Shown: positions 1 to 8,593 of the stretch, piece by piece
Numbering within the stretch: position 1 is the first letter of the stretch
Layout: each line of letters begins with the position of its first letter
Assembly: GCA_009663005.1 (NCBI GenBank)
Contig: CM018895.1
Coordinates: 10,892,418-10,907,417, forward strand
Origin: Actinidia chinensis
Taxonomy: Eukaryota > Streptophyta > Magnoliopsida > Ericales > Actinidiaceae
Length of the DNA: 15,000 bases
Direction of reading: 5' to 3'
Translations under genes and position numbers: made by a program
Notes under the pieces: generated by a model
Told to the model about the DNA's origin: nothing
The model's input: only the letters and a program-made list of their open reading frames with translations
Database searches by the model: none

Positions 1-1106
1 GCGTTGAGCTCAACTTAAGACGCCTGTAGATGAGTGATAGATGGGATGATAATTGATTAGTGATTTTCATTTATTGGGTTATAATGTAATTTATGTGAAG
101 GGATTACCTTTTTGTTTTTGATTAATGTGAAAAAGTGTCATATTTAATTCTCATTTGACATCTTTTATTATACATGGCTAGTTTAATATTGGTTGGAAGC
201 CTTTTTGCAAATATAATGAACTTATTGTTTTTTTGTGTCTATAAAAGTGAATCTGTTAAGACGAATAGGTACAATTCTTGTGCACATTATTATCAATTTT
301 GAAAATGTATAATTTGACCCCCTAAACGTAATTTCTGAGTCCGTCACTTAAAATCTCCACTTTTCTCCCCTCCCCTTTCAAACGATCCCCTCCCCACAAC
401 CACCATAGCAGCCCCTCCACCAAAACCAAAACCAATGCCAGCCAAACCCAACCACCACCGCTAACCCACCCCCCATCCTGACGGTGCACCGCCACCACAA
501 TCACCACTGTCGAAACCCAACTTTCCAAATCTCTATACTTCACTCTCTCTATGTTGGTACTTGAGAATTAATTGAATGTGCTGGTGTATTTGGTACAAAG
601 TATAAAATCTATTACCTGTATTTTATAGAAGAGAAAAATTCTAAACCTACTAAAAAATAATAAATAAAAAGAAATTACTTGCTAATCAAGCCTAAAATTA
701 AGAAATTAGAAAAATCATAAAAAACAAAAAATTCTAAAAGTTTTGAATTTGAGTTAAAGCTCAAATCTAGAATCTAGAAAGAAAAATAAACATACTTCAA
801 AAAAATTTGCTCAAATCGAAATCAAATCGAGGAAGATATTGGCAGATCAAATATTTTTCTAAAACGGTAAAAACGTAAAACTAAAGGCCTAATCAATAAA
901 ATTTGAATAAAAAGTTGCGTGATTCACAACACAGCTGTGAGTTTTGCTTATTAGACATATTTTTCTAATCAAATATCGGTCTTTTCAAGTTAATCTAATA
1001 ACGTGAGTCCAATACTCATGTATCATTAGGCCATACCAGATCTAAACTTCGTGTATGAATCCATTTTTTTCCCATACCACATTTTATATGGTTGGGATAC
1101 CTACGT
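1..1106. other. AT-rich left flank, no gene seen
   Basis: This is AT-rich plant-like intergenic DNA with many A and T runs. The only compositional island is a C-rich, pyrimidine-biased block at about 352-520, whose minus-strand translation is a low-complexity Trp/Gly/Val string with no protein character. A 10-bp palindrome lies at 930-939. I see no conserved coding block, RNA gene or clear mobile-element end here. The last bases before the LTR (1102-1106, tacgt) would be the left target-site duplication but do not match the right flank. Confidence 0.6.
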
Positions 1107-1820
1107 TGTGCGTAAAAATTGGGGCCGCGAGCAACCAACAGTCAATATTGACTCGGTATCCTCGAAACTGGACCCGGATATTTGGAGGGCGACTGCATAG
1201 ACGACGGAAGAAAACGGCCGGCGGCGAGGCCGCCCTCAAAACCCCTACGGAGTGATGATCAGACCAAGGCTGTGATGACAGCAGCTAAAGAAGAATTGGG
1301 AGTGTTGGGCTTGTCAGGAGATTACCTTTGTTTAATGGGGGAGCGGCCTTTTATAGACGGAGTAGTTAATGAGGCAGTGCCATGGATCACGGCAAGATCC
1401 TCGACGGGTTTATATGGAAGGATATCTTGGAGAGGAGAATATTTGGGAAGATTGCCATATGGGGAGTATTCCCGTAATTGTCGGTGCCGTGGAGAGGAGA
1501 AATCTCGCAAGGGATAGTTCCTGTTTTAGCTAGGTTCTGTGTAGAGTAGAGACGGAGGATTCCAAGTATTTTGACCTCGTCAAAGGCGAGAAGAGACACC
1601 TTTGGCTCTGGGCGAGCTCAGTGGAGATAGATAGCTTGGCGAGGTTACGTGCCTGAACGTTGGTGGACTAGTTTTACCTCGGTCAAGATGGGTTCGGAGA
1701 TTAAGTAGTATCGTAATAATGCGGAGATGGGATTTCACGGATTGAGTATGGCGACTTGTCCGGCATTCATTGGGAGCGAGGTACTTGGAATATTAATAGG
1801 TGACTATTTTCCCCACATCA
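1107..1820 (-). repeat. Left LTR (3' LTR of the minus-strand element)
   Basis: This stretch aligns along its length with 12848-13562, starting at TGTGCGTAAAAATT (1107) against TGTGTGGTAAAAAT (12848) and ending near TATTTTCCCCACATCA. On the minus strand the LTR begins TGTGGGGAAAATA, or three bases earlier at TGATGTGGGG; the exact end is uncertain by about 3 bp. The copies differ by many 1-3 bp indels and by transversions as well as transitions. On the minus strand U3 runs from about 1820 to about 1320, past the TATA box, with R-U5 to 1107. Confidence 0.9.
1349..1355 (-). promoter_or_regulatory. TATA box of the left LTR
   Basis: The minus strand reads CTATAAAAGG, a strong plant TATA match about 460 bases into the LTR. 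The same site is present in the right LTR at about 13090-13096, which supports its being the element's own promoter. A weaker alternative, CATATAAACCC on the minus strand at about 1406-1416, is also present in both copies. Confidence 0.6.
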
Positions 1821-1840
1821 GTAGCCCCTACTCGAAGGCC
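1821..1840 (-). promoter_or_regulatory. Polypurine tract region beside the 3' LTR
   Basis: On the minus strand the bases just before the LTR read CCTTCGAGTAGGGGCTAC, a G-rich purine stretch in the position where plus-strand DNA synthesis is primed in LTR elements. The second copy of the tandem duplication carries the related CTTCGATAGGGGGCTACTG (about 2415-2433), with a cleaner G5 run. The assignment rests on position and composition only. Confidence 0.5.
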
Positions 1841-1882
1841 GAGATTGAACGTTGGGACTTGAGTAACGTTGTTTCTTCTGCG

Positions 1883-2025
1883 GACGTGCTTAATGAGGGC
1901 TCGGCAACTACTCGACGGAGCCCACGTGGCAAGGAGGTCTTAAATGCGGAACTCTGTTCGACGCGTCCCCACATTCCCAATCGTGTTATATGGTAGATCT
2001 GGACGTTGATTATCTCTATATATAG
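1883..2025 (+). promoter_or_regulatory. Promoter of antisense cassette A, copy 1
   Basis: In order there are a GACGTG box (1883-1888), a G-box CACGTG (1923-1928), the conserved GTCTTAAATGCGG block and a TATA box CTATATATAG (2016-2025). ACGT-core boxes of this kind are typical binding sites for plant bZIP and bHLH factors. The first ATG downstream is at 2128. The layout is repeated in copy 2 and, with different spacing, ahead of cassette B. Promoter activity is inferred. Confidence 0.55.
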
Positions 2026-2127
2026 GAGGATCCCTTGTCTTCGGTACTGTTCGACCTCACTTATTGGTACTATTGGACCTGCTCCGACGTCTCACCTTCT
2101 AGGACGCCTCATAAAAATAGGACTGGC

Positions 2128-2393
2128 ATGGTCTAAGAGACTCAAGCTCAGTGACCTCGCCAAGGTTGTGGCTCAAAAGGCCGCCACTTCTACTTCGAAG
2201 GGTTGTCGTGATCTCGGAAGGATCCGAGACTACTTCCGGGTACCAAGGCCTTGGACGATGGTCCAAGGGGAAAGCAGGTCGCCCACTTGCCGGAGGCAAA
2301 GAAAGAAGGCTAAAAAGTGACACCGAGAGTCTGGATTCGCCCGCGAGGCCGCCCATTGCTTCAGGAGAGGGCAGCCTCGGTCAGGCGGACAAT
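2128..2393 (+). pseudogene. 5' fragment of antisense cassette A ORF (copy 1)
   Basis: This reads plus, opposite to gag-pol. The ATG at 2128 is followed by one extra G before TCT AAG AGA CTC, so it is out of frame with the block SKRLKLSDLAKVVAQKAA seen in the frame of 2006-2320; in copy 2 the same block lacks an ATG altogether. Downstream are a Ser/Thr-rich stretch ending in SKG, then a Lys-rich region (KERRLKSD, frame of 2151-2465). The reading frame is broken at least twice and the fragment ends where the second tandem unit begins, so it is a 5' piece left by the duplication. No function can be assigned from this piece alone. Confidence 0.6.
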
Positions 2394-2482
2394 CTTGGTG
2401 AATATTTTCCCCACACAGTAGCCCCCTATCGAAGTGCCGAGATGAAACAGTTGGACTTTGAGTAATGGTTATGTTTCTCTGC

Positions 2483-2636
2483 TGACGTGCCTTAATGATG
2501 GTGGCAACTACTCGAGGGAGCCCTCGCGGAGCCACGTGGAAGGAGGGTCTTAAATGCGGAACTTGTTCGACAGCGTCCCCACATCCCAACGTTGTTATGA
2601 GTAGAGCTGGGGGACGTTGATTATCGCTATATATAG
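2483..2636 (+). promoter_or_regulatory. Promoter of antisense cassette A, copy 2
   Basis: This carries TGACGTG (2483-2489), G-box GCCACGTGG (2531-2539), GGTCTTAAATGCGG and TATA box CTATATATAG (2627-2636). It is the tandem duplicate of 1883-2025 and lies directly upstream of the longer surviving ORF remnant. The G-box to TATA distance is the same in both copies (about 95 bases), although small indels separate the copies elsewhere. Confidence 0.55.
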
Positions 2637-2730
2637 GAGGCTTCCCTTGTCTTTTGGTACTTTTCGACCCTTCACTATTTAATATGACCTGCTCGCGAGT
2701 CTCGCCTTCTAGGACGCCTCATAAATAGTG

Positions 2731-3770
2731 ACTGGCTATTTGTCTAAGAGACTCAAGCTCAGTGACCTCGCCAAGGTTGTGGCTCACAAGGCCGCCACTT
2801 CTGCTTCGAAGGGTGTCGTTTATCTCAGAAGGATCGAGACGACTTCCGGTTTAAAAGGCCTTTGGACGAATGGATCCAAGGCGAAAACAGGTCGCCCAAT
2901 TGCCGGAGGCAAAGAAGGCTAAATTGACACCGGAGCGTCTGGAGATCCGCGATGGACGCCCATTGCTTCAGGACAGCGAGGGCCAGCTCGGTCAGCGAAC
3001 TCTTGTGAAGCTTGGGCCCACAGGCTTCAGTGATGGGGCCAGTGCGGCCACAGCTGAAAAGATTCTGGACGGGGTGAGACTTCGGCGGGAAAAGGAGAAG
3101 GGATAGGCTCACCTTCGATCAGTGGTGACCAAGTTTCTCATGTGCTAGGGGGCCTTTAGGTATTTGTATTTGCCTCAAGATGTTGTCAATTCCTATTCAG
3201 TGCTGGTAAGGTGGTATGTTATTCGGTTTGTAGACAGGGGGTTGGTTATATTAGGGTCTTCTATAGCGTAAGCCAGCAGGCTTCGCTGAGGGCGCCTCAA
3301 GCAAAAGGAATCACGAATCTGCCGAGATGGAAATGGTTTGGGAAACGGAATCGGGCCATTGAATTAGAGGGTGCCTTGCCGAGGAGAAGGAGAAGGCGAA
3401 GGGGGAGAGGCTCACCGAGGATGCTGATGCCAGAGGAAAAGGTCTCGCGGAAGTTAGAGGCGAGGATCTCGAGCTGGAAAAGAGCCAGGCTGTCTTGTAA
3501 GGCAAGGGTCATCGCCGCGCGTTCAAAGAGTGGATGGAACTTTGATTGAAGCCGTGAGGGGATCAGCATCTTCTTACTTCGGCGACGGCTTGACTTCTAA
3601 AAAGGCAGCTCGTGCACCAGTATCCTGATCTCGGCTCGATCGGGAGGACGTTGAGATTGGCCCAAGAATTCCTCGCTAAAGAGGCGGCCGAAGGGCCGAG
3701 CAAAGAACGGCCGAAGAGGGGCAGTAGTCGGGTGCAGAGGGGTGGCGAAGCCTGCTGTTGGACCCCTTTT
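2731..3770 (+). pseudogene. Antisense cassette A ORF, broken, charged/coiled-coil type
   Basis: This is the plus-strand coding remnant downstream of promoter copy 2. Blocks in changing frames are SKRLKLSDLAKVVAHKAA (from about 2740), a Lys/Pro stretch KKAKLTPERLEIRDGRP (about 2919-2969), GPTGFSDGASAATAEKIL (about 3015-3068), a Lys/Glu/Arg-rich region at 3340-3560 of coiled-coil composition, and a C-terminal acidic piece with QEFLAKEAAEGPSKE (about 3663-3707). This layout (disordered Lys-rich part, coiled coil, acidic tail) resembles the C-terminal half of plant 'putative gypsy type transposon' proteins and of cassette B, but I see no equivalent of B's N-terminal domain. There is no ATG at the expected start (GCTATTTGTCT instead), and at least four frame changes. 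The function of this family is unknown. Confidence 0.6.
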
Positions 3771-3835
3771 GTTATATTTTATTTTATTTTATTTGTTTGC
3801 TAACCGTGATCTTCGATATAAATAAATAAAAGCTG
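3770..3835 (+). terminator. Possible 3' UTR and poly(A) signals of cassette A
   Basis: Directly after the last cassette A block there is a T-rich run (TTTTATTTTATTTTATTTG) followed by AATAAATAAAAGC at about 3821-3833, which contains overlapping plus-strand AATAAA signals. Position and composition fit a plant polyadenylation region for an antisense transcript. Confidence 0.45.
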
Positions 3836-4207
3836 ATTCGCTTTCAAATTGGTCGTTTTTCTTTTTGGATTGATTACCTCGCATGTATACATAAGCTCCT
3901 GGGCGACGAGTAAGAAATATAAGGCGGATCGTCGACTGGGATGAATATGGTGAGATGGGCGTTATTATCAATGGCGCGGTCTGTGATGGTGATCAAGGTC
4001 CCAAGCCTTCTGCAATGAAACTGGCGATCTAGATCTTGCAAGGAACTGGCGATCTAGATCTTTCGCTAGGTGATCTAATATTGGGCGGCAATTGATTTAC
4101 TTGGTAGTTCAGTTAGGAAAAAATTTTGGGCGAGCAGGTAATGGGACCGTAGTATCAATCATAGGTGATCTCAAATCACAGAATCTAGCTGTTCGCGCGA
4201 CCAATGC
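3836..4207. other. Non-coding spacer with GGCGAT repeats
   Basis: There is no coding block here. The stretch contains dispersed GGCG/GGCGA words and an exact 19-base direct repeat (AACTGGCGATCTAGATCTT) at 4019-4037 and 4044-4062, with a period of 25 bases. Its position after cassette A parallels the GGCGA-rich repeat after cassette B. Confidence 0.6.
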
Positions 4208-4445
4208 TGACGTGTTTGTGCAATGATGGGCCGGACAGGTGGCGCGTCGACGAACTCACTCCAGGAGCCACGTGGATGGGAAACTTAAAATGCCAGAAAG
4301 AAAGAATTTGGGTCGGACGGGGGAATAAAAAAAAAAATGGTTTTTAATGGCGGGAACGGCGGTTTTCACATCCGGAAATCGGAACGTCGTGTGAGTTGGG
4401 CCGTTGGGCCCGATCGATCACAACCCTCCCCTATGAATATATAAA
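4208..4445 (+). promoter_or_regulatory. Promoter of antisense cassette B
   Basis: In order: TGACGTG (4208-4214), GGAGCCACGTGG with the G-box core at 4269-4274, AACTTAAAATGCC (about 4281-4293), and a TATA box TATATAAA at 4438-4445. The first three match the cassette A promoters in order and wording (GCTGACGTG, GGAGCCACGTGG, CTTAAATGC), so the two are likely paralogous. The G-box to TATA gap is longer here (about 169 bases) and includes an A-run at about 4328-4338. Confidence 0.6.
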
Positions 4446-4545
4446 TGGAGTTAACCTGTCATTTGGCCATTTCCGTTTGTGCGAAGTGGCGCCTCCATTT
4501 TTAAATTGCATTCGCCATGAAACCAGGTGGTAGTGTGTCCCGGGG

Positions 4546-6701
4546 ATGTTCTCCAAGACCAACCTGGAGGCGGAAGAATCTGAGCAATTCCATGCCTTTT
4601 GGATATATGATAATCTAGGGGCGAAGTTCTATATGGACGAAACGAGCAGAGTCTCCGTCGTCTCCACAACAAACTCCCCAAGAGATACCTGGTTATTACA
4701 AGGAGGGTAATGCCATGTCCCAGGCCGAACAGACAAGCTCGGATCCACTTATTTCCATTCCCCTCAGGGAGGATACGACTTTGATTCCTGGGGAGGCAAG
4801 ACCACTTTTCTCAGCTCGCCAAGGCGACGGTGGCATTTTACGAAGCCGCTTTTCTGGCCGGCTTAAGGCTTCCCCGCCATCCGATCATAGGGAAAATCTT
4901 GTTCATACAAGATCTGCCCTGGCACAACTGTCTCCTAAGCGTGGCGATGCGTATAGATTCGCTTGGTGATATGGCGTTGACTTCAAGCGTCACATTGTCA
5001 TGTGACAATTCAAGGTGATGTTACTCCCTAGTGTCCCTTACCTGATTCGGGTTGTACTACTTTCAAGGCGAGGCCGAGAAGAAACCTGTTCGAGGATACC
5101 CAGCAACGTGAAGGGGGATGAAGACAGAGGTTCTTTTTTGCCTCGGGGGACGAATGGGAGTTCGTCGGGCACGGCAATCAGCGACAGTACTCCGCGGGTT
5201 CACAGACGTGGGGATGCCAGGTTGGTTCCTATTGGTCTTGTGTCTCTAGCCTTATGGTCGCCGGACATGCGATTTTCAGGGAAAAGCTTTTCAATAAGTT
5301 GACCACCTTGTCCGAGGTTGAAGCCAAAAGGACGGAGGCGATATTGGGAAGTGAGCCATGGAGGCTACTTTGAGGGTGTCGAAGGTACTGGTTCGCGGAC
5401 CTTTCAGATAAAAACTTGGCGGCTGGTTGCACGCGACTCTCTTACCAGTGGCAGAAGACACACGACTTCGGGGACGAGGGTGAGTTCGTTACTCACGAGA
5501 CTCGGTTTTTGAATACTGGGCGTTATCAGGACGGGATATCGGAGAGGCGTTTAGGAGAGCCCACCCCGATAGCCCTGATTGGGAAAACCTTCTAAGGGGG
5601 CTAGGGGGGAAGTTAAAGGGGCCTGTTTTACGAATCTCCAATCTGGGACGTCAGGGCGGGTCCAGTTCGGATTCAGGGTCTGTTTCCATTCGGGATCCGA
5701 GTTGCCCCCGAGCATCTGATCTGATGGTATATTCTAGAACCAATATTACTGTTCTTTCGTATCTGACCATATCCCATGTGAAGCTATGTCGGATAGAGTA
5801 AAGCCAAGGCCGAGGGAAGGCAACGAAGACGACAACCCGCCTCCCACCAAGGGGGTCGTATCCGCGAGAAACGTTATGCGGGAAGGGAGGACCTTATCGA
5901 AATAGGCGAGCCGGACCTGTCAAAGGGAAAAAGAAGTTGTTGCCGTCCACGCCGCCTAAAAATTCAAGTCAACCGTAGGGGCGATCAACCAGAGGGGCGT
6001 GCTGCTGGGGCGGGGACCTCTTCCAATGGTGGAGAATGGATCCGAGTCTATGGCGATGCTTGCAGTGGGCTCGGAGCTGCTACGGGCGGTGATTCCGGCT
6101 TCCACAAGATAGAGGTTGACCAATTATCCGAGAATGGAATGGTCGCAAATCTTTTCATGCTTGGGGCCCAGGTAACTCTTGAAAATTTGGTGTTGTTTTT
6201 CTTTCGGCGAACATACTGAGGTGTGTTATATTGGCAGATGTCGTGTTCGCCTCTTCTCTTGCCTCCGCAGCCAGGGAGTATCCCACGAGTAAACTACACA
6301 ATGGCGCCGCAGACTCCGCCGAGCTAGAATTGGTTTAAAAGCTCAAAATCGAGCCCTTAACGCGGAGAATAGATGGCGAGCTGGCGAGGAAGGACAACAG
6401 ACCCGGGCAACGAGGTGGGCGATCTGAGGACCATGGGCGGAGCTTACAAATAACTGGCGAAGGCCAAGGCGCTAGCCATTGAGGACTTCAAAGCATCGGG
6501 AGAATTCAAGGCGGCGGTTACGGATTCTGATGCGACGTACTTCAGCGAGGGCTTGAGTTGGCAAAGAGGCAGGCTCATCCATCAATTCCCCAACCGCGTT
6601 GTTGACGTGACGAATATGGCGATGACCCAAGCTTCGCCGAGGACGAGGAGGCGGTGAGAAGAAGGAGAGATCCTGCTGCGGGAGTTGCTCCCAATGTATA
6701 A
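4546..6701 (+). pseudogene. Antisense cassette B ORF, PF04195-like, broken
   Basis: This plus-strand gene remnant lies between pol and the 3' LTR. Open pieces are 4546-4707 (54 codons from ATG), about 4806-5018 with the block VAFYEAAFLAGLRLPRHPII, 5254-5373 (FREKLFNKL, then SEVEAKRTEAILG), 5786-5905 (MSDRVKPRPREGNEDDNPPP) and about 6478-6657 (EDFKASGEFKAAV). The FYEAAFLAGLRLPRHP block resembles the signature of the plant 'putative gypsy type transposon' family (Pfam PF04195, by recall, no search run). The rest is a Lys/Pro-rich linker and a Glu/Lys-rich helical region. The end is ambiguous: stop at 6655-6657, or, one frame over, an acidic-then-basic tail to TAA at 6699-6701. Such ORFs antisense to pol are known in Tat elements (for example Grande); their role is unknown. 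It is broken by at least five frame changes. Confidence 0.65.
6172..6237 (+). other. Candidate short GT-AG intron in cassette B
   Basis: The exon-like end GGGGCCCAG is followed by GTAACTCTTG, a T-rich stretch (TTGTTTTTCTTT) and the end TTATATTGGCAG before ATGTCGTG. Removing 66 bases would join two coding-looking stretches (LRAVIPAS... upstream, DVVFASSLAS... downstream), although the joint frame is unclear because of nearby indels. The size is at the low end for plant introns. Confidence 0.35.
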
Positions 6702-6760
6702 ATATATTTTTTTTTTGTGTGTGTGTAATTTTTGTCCATATAAATGAAATGCTTTGTTCC
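6699..6760 (+). terminator. Possible 3' UTR of cassette B
   Basis: The TAA at 6699-6701 is followed by ATATATTTTTTTTTTGTGTGTGTG and then CATATAAATGAAATGC, a T/GT-rich stretch with near-canonical plant poly(A) elements. There is no exact AATAAA immediately here; AATAAG occurs at about 6790-6795. The arrangement parallels the end of cassette A. Confidence 0.35.
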
Positions 6761-6876
6761 CCGTGGTGTCGGTTGGATGTTATGGCGACCAATAAGTAAT
6801 GGCAAGTCTAAATAAGGGACATAATACTGCAATTTCAACAATGGACGATCTATTTTGTTCGGAATTGGCGATATCA

Positions 6877-7042
6877 TTCTTTAAAGGGCGATATCAATTA
6901 TGCGAGTTTCTTTAACGGGGCGATCTCAATATTGGCGAGTTTTCTTTAAAGGGCGATCTACATGATGGCGATTTTTCTTTAAAGGCGATTCTCACGATTG
7001 GCGGATTTTTCTTTAAATGGCGATCTCATGATGGCGATCATA
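6877..7042. repeat. Tandem repeat, 31-34 bp units, TTCTTTAAAGGGCGAT type
   Basis: Five units start at about 6877, 6908, 6942, 6975 and 7009. Each reads roughly TTCTTTAAAGGGCGATCTCA followed by TGATGGCGA and T-rich DNA. After the last unit the GGCGA word continues at shorter intervals to about 7135 (GGCGATCATAATAATGGCGA, then GGGCGAGC, GGCGACAT). The array lies between the end of cassette B and the pol stop, in the pol 3' untranslated part on the minus strand. Tandem repeats in this region are a known habit of Tat/Ogre elements. Confidence 0.8.
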
Positions 7043-7203
7043 ATAATGGCGACCATCATAGAGAGGGCGAGCATAAGATAGGCGACATAAACAATGGCGT
7101 GATAGCAATCTTTCGTTATAAACGATGATAAACATGGCGAATCGTAACAATTCCTAATAATAACTTATTAGGGCGCGAATGGCCGAATGGGTTTCTCATG
7201 ACT

Positions 7204-8590
7204 TCACTGATAGTACTTTTTCAAATGCTCGGCAGTAAGGATGTGAATGAAAGTGCTGTCCGGGGCCTTCTACCCAATAAGTCCCCGACCCCCCCCCACA
7301 GGTCGGGAGGACTTTGATGACCGTGTAAGGACTTCCACGTTGGGCCGGCTTTCATGTATTGTATTTGGTCTTTAGGACAGCAGGGTTCCTTCCGCAGGGG
7401 GGGAAAAACCCAGGGGGGATCGCCCGGGAAGGAATGAACGGTGCATAACTCTTGAAGGTAAGTACTTGGCGACTTGGCATTTGTAAGCCATTTTGGCGAT
7501 ACTCGGCGTTTTTTCTCTTTTTTTCTTAAAGGAGGTCTAGGTGATTCTGAGCTCGGCCTCATTGCTTCTGTGTCGAAATTCAAACTGAAGCTCGGCATAC
7601 CTATTATCCACCGGTATGACTGAATTGGTTCGAAGACCATGGGAATAGGAGTTTCGCCCGAGGATCCGGCTAGTAGTATGATTAAGCCCAAAGTATGCTT
7701 AGTAAGTTTCGCCCACTCGCTTTTTGTAATCGGTCAACCTGCATTTAAATTCCCTGAGGATGGTACGGATTGGTTATTTCAACCCTGCCCATTAGGTGAG
7801 GATGACCGGCGGCGAGGGAGGGCGAGGAGAAATGATGGAGGTGATGGCGAGACCGAACAGAATGTTGAACCTGTCGTTAGTCGAATTGGTCTGGCGTTGT
7901 CCGAGATGATACCTTTGGGAATACGAAATCTGCAAAAGAGGTGCGTTCCAATACGAAGTCCCGGGTATTTTTCTCCGTAATCTTGGCGAGGGGCTGAGCT
8001 TCTATACATTAGTGAAATAATCTAGGCGACGATTAAAAAAACTTCCTGTGCAAAGGAGCTTGCGGTAGGGACCCAGAAGTCTATCCCCATGGGCGAAATG
8101 GCCAAGAGGCTCGGACATCTGGGTACCATCTCGGTTGTGAGGGACATGGCTAACGGGGGCAAACCTATGGCATTTGTCGCATCTCTTAACCATATGTGCT
8201 GTCGCATACATCGTTTATGGTCGGCTAAAAAATGATCCCGGGCGAATAGTTTTCTTTGCCAGTGGACCTTGCTCCAGAGGTGATGCCGCATATGCCTTTG
8301 TGTATTTCTCGTTAGAACGGACTCTGCCTCTTCTGGTCGGAGACATGCAGGAGTGTCCTTAAAAAGCCTCTGGACAGCAAGCATTAAAAATACAGGAACC
8401 TGCGGATCTGTTATTGGAGACGGCCGAGCTTGGTGCTTATTTCTGGCGGATCCCTGTTTGGAGATAGGCAATAATCTCGTCCACAAGCGGGTTCTTCCGT
8501 TTGGAGGACTTAGTGGCGACTACAATGATGTGGCTTGTGTTAAAAATTACAGAAGGTATGCATCTGTCAGAAATAAACTCAAAAGTTCGA
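7204..8590 (-). pseudogene. pol: Integrase domain of pol, frame-broken
   Basis: Integrase inserts the element cDNA into the host genome. On the minus strand, in order: PEEAESVLT (about 8310-8336), the zinc-binding end VKRCDKCHRFAPVSHVP with CDKC at 8170-8181, the first catalytic Asp in MGIDF (8079-8081), the second in IISDNAR (7899-7901), and Glu in the codon 7778-7780 followed by ITN. The Asp-Glu gap is 118 bases, a little over the 105 expected for D,D35E, so a net insertion lies between. Then come GETPIPMVF, IGMPSFSLNF, AGPTW and the C-terminus EHLKKYYQ with TGA at 7204-7206. No chromodomain follows, as in the Tat clade. The frame changes at least six times. Confidence 0.9.
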
Positions 8591-8593
8591 TTA

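Larger units (their letters stand above)
1799..2990. repeat. Tandem duplication of a ~595-bp segment
   Basis: Two units, about 1799-2393 and 2394-2990, match along their length. Each begins with the last ~20 bases of the LTR (GGTGA-TATTTTCCCCACA), then the polypurine tract, a plus-strand promoter (GACGTG, CACGTG, CTATATATAGGAGG) and the start of a coding region (residues SKRLKLSDLAKVV on the plus strand). Each ends near GCCCATTGCTTCAGGA and a CTCGGTCAG block. At the junction unit 1 runs from CTCGGTCAGGCGGACAAT into TCTTGGTGAATATTTT, while unit 2 continues with CTCTTGTGAAGC, so a short shared TCTTG(G)TGAA may mark the crossover. The units differ by many small indels. Confidence 0.85.

Noticed and set aside
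322..543. 73-codon minus-strand open frame in the left flank
   Set aside because: It is the translation of a C-rich low-complexity tract, giving a Trp/Gly/Val string with no domain-like pattern.
1182..1517. Plus-strand open frame of 111 codons inside the left LTR
   Set aside because: It lies wholly in the LTR, the matching frame is not kept in the right LTR, and the element reads on the other strand.
2230..2589. 119-codon minus-strand open frame across the tandem junction
   Set aside because: It spans the junction of two repeat units and is antisense to the better-supported cassette A coding blocks; no motif was seen.
5720..5785. Possible second intron in cassette B (GTATATTC ... GTGAAG)
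   Set aside because: The acceptor is weak and the flanking frames are too broken to judge; unlike 6172-6237 there is no T-rich tract directly before it.
4019..7135. Repeats considered as a CRISPR array
   Set aside because: Units are degenerate, have no unique spacers of constant length, and lie in a plant retrotransposon.
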